Source: Nectonema munidae
Lineage: Eukaryota; Nematomorpha; Nectonematoida; Nectonematidae
Assembly: GCA_030549495.1 (NCBI GenBank)
Contig: JAUIRK010000866.1
Span: 754,828-818,827 of the forward strand
Direction of reading: 5' to 3'
DNA length: 64,000 bases
The notes beneath the pieces are model-generated. The model had not been told where the DNA came from and did no database searches. It was given only the letters and a program-made list of their open reading frames with translations. Positions 56,781 to 64,000 of the stretch are shown here, one piece after another. Position numbers and translations under genes: made by a program. The number at the start of each line of letters is the position of its first letter. The first letter of the stretch is position 1.

Positions 56781-56920
56781 CCTGTATACTACGATGGTTT
56801 CTATTCCATGTACAAATAACTAGGGAGACAATGTTCAACTTTCTGTTCACATTCTGCTAGATGTAAGATTTGATATACCTCGTTCGGGGAGAGGATGTTA
56901 GATAAGTTATTACCTATACA
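56781..56920. repeat. Diverged leader unit of the 139-bp array
   Basis: 140 bases matching the array at its start (CCTGTATACTACGATGG) and end (GAGGATGTTAGATAAG). The middle differs (CTAGGGAGACAATG, and GCTAGATGTAAG in place of GCTATATGTAGG). The partial unit at 58138-58182 shares the GCTAGATGTAAG variant, so this variant is probably ancestral. Confidence 0.85.
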
Positions 56921-58030
56921 CCTGTATACTACGATGGTTGATTTCCAGCCTGTATACTGCGATGGTTCATCTCCAACCTGTCAGTTCATATTTTGCTATA
57001 TGTAGGATTTGATATACCTCATTCGGGGAGAGGATGTTAGATAAGTTATTACCTATACACCTGTATACTACGATGGTTGATTTCCAGCCTGTATACTGCG
57101 ATGGTTCATCTCCAACCTGTCAGTTCATATTTTGCTATATGTAGGATTTGATATACCTCATTCGGGGAGAGGATGTTAGATAAGTTATTACCTATACACC
57201 TGTATACTACGATGGTTGATTTCCAGCCTGTATACTGCGATGGTTCATCTCCAACCTGTCAGTTCATATTTTGCTATATGTAGGATTTGATATACCTCAT
57301 TCGGGGAGAGGATGTTAGATAAGTTATTACCTATACACCTGTATACTACGATGGTTGATTTCCAGCCTGTATACTGCGATGGTTCATCTCCAACCTGTCA
57401 GTTCATATTTTGCTATATGTAGGATTTGATATACCTCATTCGGGGAGAGGATGTTAGATAAGTTATTACCTATACACCTGTATACTACGATGGTTGATTT
57501 CCAGCCTGTATACTGCGATGGTTCATCTCCAACCTGTCAGTTCATATTTTGCTATATGTAGGATTTGATATACCTCATTCGGGGAGAGGATGTTAGATAA
57601 GTTATTACCTATACACCTGTATACTACGATGGTTGATTTCCAGCCTGTATACTGCGATGGTTCATCTCCAACCTGTCAGTTCATATTTTGCTATATGTAG
57701 GATTTGATATACCTCATTCGGGGAGAGGATGTTAGATAAGTTATTACCTATACACCTGTATACTACGATGGTTGATTTCCAGCCTGTATACTGCGATGGT
57801 TCATCTCCAACCTGTCAGTTCATATTTTGCTATATGTAGGATTTGATATACCTCATTCGGGGAGAGGATGTTAGATAAGTTATTACCTATACACCTGTAT
57901 ACTACGATGGTTGATTTCCAGCCTGTATACTGCGATGGTTCATCTCCAACCTGTCAGTTCATATTTTGCTATATGTAGGATTTGATATACCTCATTCGGG
58001 GAGAGGATGTTAGATAAGTTATTACCTATA
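56921..58030. repeat. 139-bp tandem array, 8 units
   Basis: Eight consecutive 139-bp units; the TCGGGGAGAGG landmark recurs at exactly 139-base steps (57025, 57164, 57303, 57442, 57581, 57720, 57859, 57998). By eye the units are identical. Each unit contains an internal ~28-bp duplication (CCTGTATACTACGATGGTTG and CCTGTATACTGCGATGGTTC, then a third truncated start). A diverged ninth unit precedes the array at 56781. Confidence 0.97.
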
Positions 58031-58137
58031 TTTTTGCAATTTTTTCACGATATTAAATAATATATTTGTCAAATAATCAAAATAAAATTCTGTAATGAAA
58101 GAATAGAAATATATTCTTTAAAAAATCAAAAAATATG

Positions 58138-58182
58138 AAACTTTCTGTTCATATTTTGCTAGATGTAAGATTTGATATACAG
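58138..58182. repeat. Isolated partial unit of the 139-bp repeat
   Basis: The run from ACTTTCTGTTCATATTTTGC to GATTTGATATA is cut at its right by the pogo-type terminus at 58183. Confidence 0.75.
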
Positions 58183-58390
58183 TTGACTTGCTCAAAGCGG
58201 AACTTGAATAAACCGAAAACTTGAGAATACCGTAACTTTCACATGCCACCGAATTCCTTCAATGAAAATAAATATATAAAGTATTTTGAAAACCGAAACT
58301 TGCGTATTCTGAATACCGAAACAGTTTGAAAAACAGGACACGCCGTTTACATGTATAAAAATCTTGCGAAAAGCGAAACATTCATAAGCA
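58183..58390 (+). mobile_element. Tigger/pogo-type 5' terminus with subterminal repeats
   Basis: CAGTTGACTTGCTCAAAGCG directly after a TA, which is the CAGTTGAC-type end and TA target of Tigger elements. It is followed by repeated motifs around CCGAAACTTG and TACCGAAAC (near 58215, 58310, 58325 and 58375). It may belong to the transposase at 60030, 1.8 kb downstream, or to a separate element. It truncates a stray 139-bp array unit that begins at 58138. Confidence 0.6.
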
Positions 58391-58394
58391 CTTT

Positions 58395-60025
58395 GCTATC
58401 TTTTAGGCCATAATGGTTTTCTCGATAAAGATGTTATCGAAGAATTTTACAATTATTTTGAAAAGATTTGGTTTGATTTAAATGAAATACATACGTGGAA
58501 TACATATAAAAGAAAGGTGAGAACAAATATAATCATTGTAAACGTTTTCACAACATGTTCATTTATTTTTACTTTCTTTTATAATTTATATTTTTCACTA
58601 CTTAATATTTTCAGTTTGAGATCTTTCTTGTCTTCCATGTGAAAAACGAATGTCTGGGAAGTTCTTTCTTTTTTCACAATGTGCGAAGAAAAGATTTGGA
58701 AAGACGTGCCTGAAATAGAAAGTGTGGATTCCGGTTATTGTTCGAGCGGGGGAAACAAGAAGAAAAAGGATGAAAAAGAAAAATTGTTAAAAAAATATAT
58801 GAAGAATATAATGAGAACAAAAATCGTTACCTCTTTCTCAATCGAATTTCTTTGTATGTATGTCCTGCTAAAAATCTTGATTCAAAAGAAACTCAAGATT
58901 GGATTTTTCAGTTTTAAACAGAAGAGCAAATTTTAGCATTTCTTCAATTTTAAATTGATGTTAATTTGTTTGTGTTTTATACATTTGTTACATTTATAAA
59001 AAAAAGTTTCAAATTTTTATTTAATAAAGAAGTTTTTTCTAGTTGAATTTTATTTTTCATTGTACTATTGATGTTAGTTAATTTTAATTAATAATGTTGA
59101 TATTTTGACTTAATTTTTATAAAAGTTTTATAGACATCATTGTACTATTTTTACAATGAACAAGTGTCACATTGAGTCTTTTTATAAAATAAAGCAAGTA
59201 CTTAAAGTTTTTGATTTTGATCATGATATTCTGTTAAGTTGAAATTTCACAGAAGTAGTAAATTCTGGATTTAATAGATTTACTATTTAAAAAAGTTAAT
59301 TATAATGTTTTTTATCTTTATCCAATAAAATATAAACTCAGTCTTATTTTACACCTAAATTTAAATGTATGTATACGTATAGTTAAGAAATTGTTATCTT
59401 TTCATTCATAATAAAGATGATTGGATAAATTGGAAAAAACATAAATGATAAAAATTATTATTAAACAGTTTAGTATAAAATTTAGTTTAATACAAATTAA
59501 AGCATTATAAACATCATCTGTAAAAGCTGAATACTTCATTCTACTAAATGCATTTTATTTTCTTTTGAGTGCTTAAAATACTACTAATTGTAAAAGTGAT
59601 TTGATGAATGATATACGCATTTGCAATAAAAAATGCAAGCGATAGAAGATATGGTTGGTTGGTTGGAGATATCAAATATAAAATTTTTGTGAATTTGTTT
59701 TTAGAGTTGGGAGCCTTTGGGATCGAACCCCTGACCTTCAACTGTTAAGCTGAGAGGTACACCCTAACAACCATTGAGGCTCAGGAGATATGGTAGTGGA
59801 GTGTAAGAATAAATATTTGTGCAGCAACGTGAAGTGATGAGGAAAATAAATTCTCTAAGAAGATCTTTGGCAAAGATTTATGATCTTTATGAAAATGTGC
59901 AGTTTTTCTCCGTGTTCAGTGTTTCTCCTACACCACGTAAATACTTTATTTGATTTGATACAATTTCTTTCCTTCTGTTCTCAAGTTTTTTTACCTGTAT
60001 GTCTCCACCTATAAAAATCGTTCTC
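58395..60025 (+). other. Unassigned, with short plus-strand open frames
   Basis: Lies between the pogo-type terminus and the Tigger transposase. An 85-residue frame at 58679 starts MCEEKIWKDVPEIESVD and turns lysine-rich. A parallel frame near 58780-58900 reads NRYLFLNRISLYVCPAKNLD. I recognise neither. It may be element-internal sequence or an older insertion. Confidence 0.35.
59711..59790 (-). repeat. tRNA-like sequence (SINE head or tRNA pseudogene)
   Basis: On the minus strand GAGCCTCAATGGTTGTTAGG starts an acceptor-like arm that pairs at 6 of 7 positions with the downstream AAGGCTC, and the B box GGTTCGATCCC is exact. The T stem pairs at only two positions, so this is unlikely to be a working tRNA. 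It differs from the SINE family at 17841. Confidence 0.55.
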
Positions 60026-60029
60026 GTCT

Positions 60030-61305
60030 AAAGCTAAATTTGAAAAAGAAATTAAGTCTGATTAAAGATGCCACTTCAAAGCCCAAACCTCCATTGAAAT
60101 ACCTCAGAAAAACGTATGGTATTGGAGTGAGTACCGTATCAGACATCTTGAAAAAACAAAATTTCTATTCATCTCATTTCGAAAATTATGTTCACGAGGA
60201 CAAAAAAAATGTTCAGATAAATCTAAATATGAAGAAATCAATGATCTTACATCGACGTGGTTTCAGAAAGCAAGGGCGAAAAAGATCATTATTTCTGGTC
60301 CTATAATTTGTGATAACGCCTTAAATTACGCAAAAAAATAGGCTTCACCGAATTCAAAGCATCCATAGATTGCTTAGGAACTTCTAAAGTCCGTCTAACT
60401 ATAATGCTTACTTTTAATCAAACAGGTGAAAAACTAAACCTAACCCTCTCCATTGGTAATAGGGAAAGCTCAATGATCTTCCAGTGAGATGGGAACATAA
60501 TAAAAATGAGTGGATGACGTCTAAAATTTTTGTTCAATGAGTTCAAACACTTGATAAGGATATGAAGAGACAACAAAGAAACATTTTGCTGTTTCTTGAT
60601 AACGCCCAATCACATCCTTTGGTAGAACTTGATAATGTAAAGTTAAAGATTTTACCTCCAAATACCGCCTCATGTTTGCAACCGTTAGATCACGGAATTA
60701 TTCGCTCTTTTAAAGTGAATTACCGAAAGCAATTGAATTTGCACATTATTGGAAAAATGGAAAGTTTTCAGAATGCAAATGTTCTTGAAAAAACAGTCAT
60801 TGTTTTAGATGACATTTTTTGGATCAAGGAAGCATGGAATAGAAAGTTCAACAATTACTTCGTGCTTCTATCTAGTTTTGTCAAAATTGATCAAACTAGT
60901 GAAACTAGTTTTGTCAAAATTTGGAAAAGGAAGAAGAAGAGAAGGATCTCTCAACATTAGTATAACTGATACTGATTTAGATTTGCAAGAATATATTAAT
61001 ATTGACAAAAATATTCACATTGAAAATGATTCCTCTGATTGGGAAGAAGTTAACTTGCAAGAGCATTTAGAAAACGAAAATTCATCGGCTTCAAGCTTAA
61101 GTAGCCAGGATACTACCACGGAAAGTTCTATCACTATTGAAGATGTGGTTTCAATGATGCATGCTGTGAAAAAATTTGCTTTGAATACATCAAAAACAAC
61201 GATGTACGAAGCTGTTTCTAAAATTTTACAAGAAGCCGAATTAGAGTTGATTAAGAAGAAACTCAGCTTCAAAGAAACAACTTTGAACAAATATTTTTTT
61301 TAAAA
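60030..61305 (+). pseudogene. Tigger/pogo transposase (decayed)
   Basis: Tc1-mariner superfamily, pogo/Tigger branch. The CENP-B-type N-terminal helix-turn-helix is KKLSLIKDATSKPKP then YGIGVSTVSDILKKQ (60045-60155). The second DNA-binding domain follows in a shifted frame as TWFQKARAKKIIISGPIICD then NALNYAKK (60255-60340). The DDE core gives LTIMLTFNQTGEKL (60400), a WMTSKIFVQ region (60510), RNILLFLDNAQSHP (60575-60615) and LPPNTASCLQPLDHGIIRSF then KVNYRKQL (60655-60735). The C-terminal tail, in another frame, ends KKKLSFKETTLNKYFF at 61303, the usual QTTI-x-x-FF end. At least four frame changes or stops are visible. A pogo-like terminus lies at 58183; the 3' terminus is not found. Confidence 0.87.
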
Positions 61306-61394
61306 TAATTCACACTTCAATAAAAATTATCACACACTATTTACTATTTCTATAGGTTGCACGATATTAAAGTCAAATAATAATCAATATAAAA

Positions 61395-61439
61395 AATATT
61401 TTTTCGCTTCGCTCGAAAACGACCACGGGACCGGCTAGT
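61395..61439 (+). mobile_element. Possible Helitron 3' terminus
   Basis: TTTTTTCGCTTCGCTCGAAA, then ACGACCACGGGACCGG and CTAGT followed by T. Helitrons end in CTRR-T preceded by a GC-rich hairpin, and the TTCGCTTCGCTCG phrase recurs in many of them. The hairpin here is weak and no 5' TC end is identified. Confidence 0.35.
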
Positions 61440-61689
61440 TATTATATATTACATAAACATTTCAATCAATCATATCGTTTTCATCAAATAAAACTGCAAT
61501 TTCAAAATTATGTGTTTTGAACTTTTATGTAGAATTTTTGGAATGTTGCTGTTAATATGTATGTAAAATATTTTTTAAAAATTTTTATTCTAAGTATGTT
61601 TTTTTAGCATTTTACGATTTATACATTTAAATATATAATAAGGTGTGACAAGTTGTCTCCCCGGATGTCTTGCCAGACCTCTGATACAA

Positions 61690-62160
61690 TTTCACGTTGA
61701 ATTCGTCGTTTTTCACTTTGAATTCGCCATTTTTGACTTTGAATTCATACTCATATTTTTTCAATTAAATATTTTTATTTCACATTAGTATGTCAAAAAA
61801 AATTAGTATCAAAAATTTTACTTAAAGTAAAAATAACCTTTTTTGATAAAAACGCTTATAAAAGTTGACAGTTTACTCAGTTAAAACTGCCTTAAAGTTA
61901 GTTTTTTACTTATAAAAATGGAAAATTTTAAAAAATTATTTTCCCAAATTAATAAACGTCATTAAATTAAATTCGCCTGTACAATAAATTAAACAAAACT
62001 TGTCTGGAATAATGATCAAAATTAGTTAGTTTTATTATCTTAGTTTTTTTTTACAAAAAGTCTTTTGAATTAACATACTAATTTGAAATAAAAATATATT
62101 AATTGAAAAAATATGAGGACGAATTCAAAGTAAAAAGGACGAATTTAATGTGAAAATGGT
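61690..62160. mobile_element. Foldback element with ~90-bp inverted arms
   Basis: The left arm runs from TTCACGTTGAATTCGTCG through CATATTTTTTCAATTAAATA to TTAGTATG (about 61698-61795). The right arm is its approximate reverse complement: CATACTAATTTGAAATAAAA, ATTAATTGAAAAAATATGAG, GACGAATTCAAAG and GACGAATTTAATGTGAAAA (about 62072-62157). The left arm contains a short internal repeat of CACTTTGAATTCG. The ~275-bp centre is AT-rich and non-coding. Confidence 0.75.
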
Positions 62161-62164
62161 ATAT

Positions 62165-62855
62165 AAACACGACCAGCAAACATAGGCGTTACGAAGAGTG
62201 TTGATCTCTGTTTACACAATTGGTATTTATCATCATCTAAATCAAAGTGTAATTTGGACAAAGCGCAAAAGCCATATTATGAAAAAGGGATAAAAAATTT
62301 ACCTCTTGCGCTCATCCACTTTTTTACAGAGTTGTCATGATGGAGTTCCCTTTTCAAGCTTTATGTACCTGACAAATTTAAAACTTATCAAATTCTTTTA
62401 TTTATTCGGATTTGACATTTACAGCTTCAAATTCTTTAATTTGCTAAAATTTCAAAGTAAAAAATCATGATTTGAAGCAAGTTACATTATTTAGATTTAG
62501 ATGCGATGTTTTTTATACCTATAGTAAGGGATCATCATGAGGCGTGGAGAAAAAGAGCTTGCAAGCCACTGCTTTAAATGAACAATATTAAAAATAATAA
62601 AAATTATAAAGTATACTATTTAACGAACATATGGCGTATTTATTCGCAAGGTTAGATAAAGCAAACAAAACCTGATCATGTTGGATTAGGATCTTTGCGT
62701 TTTTTAAATATCGTTTTTTTACTCCGATATAATTTTACGGTAGGAAAAAAATTAAAATACGGAATTTCTTTTCGAACGTTAACGTAGGCCACGGGAAGTA
62801 TTAACATACGCGAATAATGTGAGAGGAACTGAAGTTTTATTCATCATTAAAAAAA
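62165..62855. other. No recognisable feature
   Basis: AT-rich spacer between the foldback element and the IS630/Tc1-like fragment. Confidence 0.5.
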
Positions 62856-62859
62856 TCTT

Positions 62860-63600
62860 TTATTTTTTTGGATTTTATGTATAGCAGCAGCATTGTCCAT
62901 AATAAAGCAAACAACGTTATCATTTTCAGGTAGCTGTTTCAAAAGTTCTTCTAAAAAATAAAAGAATTTCAGAGTTGAGGGAACAGTTATATGTTTTATA
63001 ATGCAAAACTTTAGTAGAGTTAATTGCTAAGAGAAGCGTAGTGTTCTTGAATCTTTTGTTAGGTATAACAGTTATAGCTCTTTTAGCTTTCTTTGACCTC
63101 GCATATGATCTCGTAGGATGAAAGTTAAAAACCGATCGATCTAAAAATATATACAAGTTGTGTTCTTTTGGAGCATTTCTTGTCATGGAGAAAGCGTATT
63201 CTTGCATTAAGTTTATACTCCCTTCCACGTTGACAGCTTCAATTTCCGTGCAAGACTATTTTAAATGCAATTTTGATTTTATTCACGAGTTGATTTGTGA
63301 AACTAGAATAGTAAAATTTGATTCAAAGTTATATTTGTCTTTTAGCTTCTCTTTTTTTCCTGTAATGTGATTGTAGGCATCTCTTTGACGAGTTTCTCGA
63401 TATAATTGATTTTTCTTCATCAAAAGAACTCACTTTATGCCCTCCATGTTTTTTAAATACTCCATCATTTTCACTGTTACGATAAAGTATAGACTTGGCT
63501 GATGAGTGTTTTAAAAATAAAATCTCTCTTCTGTATTTTGAAAATGATCCATCCACTCCAACAGTCTTCCAAATGATGATAAAAGATAACATTTTTTCAG
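62860..63600 (-). pseudogene. IS630/Tc1-like DDE transposase fragment
   Basis: Minus-strand remnant of a DDE_3-type (IS630/Tc1/mariner superfamily) transposase. FKKHGGHKVSSFDEEK near 63420-63470 matches the G-x-x-x-K-x-T/S linker after the N-terminal helix-turn-helix. A run beginning NAPKEHNLYIFLDRSVFNFH contains the position of the first catalytic aspartate (FLD), with the following acidic residue replaced by R. TRSYARSKKAKRA, TTLLLAINSTKVLHYKTYNC and then, in a shifted frame, NDNVVCFIMDNAAAIHK (62890-62940) give the second aspartate block. The ends of the element are not seen. At least three frame breaks. Confidence 0.75.
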
Positions 63601-63662
63601 GAAAGAATAATTCCTTCTCCCTAAAGATTGAAGATGAATTTATTTTCAATTCCAATTCTTTA

Positions 63663-64000
63663 CCCTCGTTACCCCTTCGTTTAGAATCACACTCAGCCCC
63701 TTCGGGTCCAAATGGACCCCACGCAAAAATATAGTAATTCATTCCGAATACTTTATCATTTTGAGATGAAAACAAAAAATTATTTGTTCTAGGGACCAAA
63801 TGGACCCTAATGGGTTGTATGTTACTTTTTTTACAACATACAAAATAATAGGCGAAGAAAAAAATAAAATATGTAAAAATTTAAAGAGCAGTATAATAGT
63901 AAAAGTGACAAAAAATAAATTATGAACATAGTCTGGTTGCTAATATATGAGCAAATAATTTTTCATATGGGTCCAAATGGACCCGAAGGGGTAATAAGGG
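63663..64000 (-). mobile_element. piggyBac 1 internal-deletion derivative (MITE)
   Basis: 338 bp consisting of the two ends of the 8.8-kb piggyBac joined together, in inverted orientation. Read on the minus strand from 64000, it carries the left terminus CCCTTATTACCCCTTCG, the GGGTCCATTTGGACCC palindrome, and the sequence matching 8832 to about 9020. It then switches to the sequence matching about 11325-11446 and ends in the right terminus at 63663. All coding sequence is gone. The four bases flanking 63663 are TTTA rather than TTAA; the other flank lies beyond the window. Confidence 0.92.

Noticed and set aside
56781-58030. Regular repeats as a CRISPR-like array
   Set aside because: Units are tandem and identical throughout with no unique spacers, and the genome is clearly animal. 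It is a minisatellite/satellite array.
58679-58936. 85-residue frame preceded by an acceptor-like site as a host exon
   Set aside because: Lysine-rich, unrecognised, and lies between a pogo-type terminus and a Tigger transposase; too weak to call.
59711-59790. tRNA gene
   Set aside because: Acceptor stem is nearly complete but the T stem does not pair, so it is listed as a pseudogene or SINE head only.

Overview
The window is AT-rich animal nuclear DNA, almost wholly made of transposable-element remnants around a single recognisable host gene. The element mix (several piggyBac lineages, TTAA MITEs, hAT, Tigger/pogo, Penelope, BEL/Pao, CR1/Jockey-type and RTE LINEs, a tRNA-derived SINE) and the base composition suggest an arthropod. 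A caligid copepod (salmon-louse type) is my best guess, but it is inference only. I see no rRNA, no intact tRNA gene and no prokaryotic operon structure.

Layout. 0-8.8 kb: MITE fragments, a GC-richer stretch that may be a LINE tail, a homopolymer-dominated tract (3.84-4.5 kb), a 43-bp foldback and a 26-bp minisatellite. 8.80-11.45 kb: a complete-length but coding-broken piggyBac with TTAA duplications. 14.6-17.3 kb: a Penelope-like element split by a hAT MITE with a perfect 8-bp target duplication, followed by a BEL/Pao integrase fossil carrying a SINE. 17.8-24.7 kb: SINE copies, nested TTAA MITEs, a second piggyBac lineage and a ZBED5/FAM200-like hAT remnant. 24.7-30.9 kb: mostly unassignable AT-rich DNA. 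30.9-37.1 kb: LINE, two more piggyBac remnants, a MULE-like fragment and a LINE ORF1 fragment. 37.8-40.15 kb: a poorly characterised hAT-like transposase.

42.08-53.39 kb: the host gene, a TMEM222 (RTE1/DUF778 family) homologue on the plus strand. Two coding exons join in phase across a 10.77-kb intron. That intron holds a SINE, an RTE LINE tail, and a hAT element split by a two-ORF LINE; all of the protein-coding remnants lie antisense to the gene.

54.6-64 kb: hAT and pogo-type MITEs, degenerate ~130-bp repeats leading into an array of eight apparently identical 139-bp units, a Tigger transposase, a possible Helitron end, a 0.47-kb foldback, an IS630/Tc1-like transposase fragment, and at the very end an internally deleted 338-bp derivative of the same piggyBac found at 8.8 kb.

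Apart from TMEM222 nothing here looks like a working host pathway. The interest lies in the nested insertion history and in the relations between autonomous elements and their deletion products. I found no convincing new defence or regulatory system. The least described items are the hAT-like family at 38-40 kb and the three-copy repeat family that abuts it.
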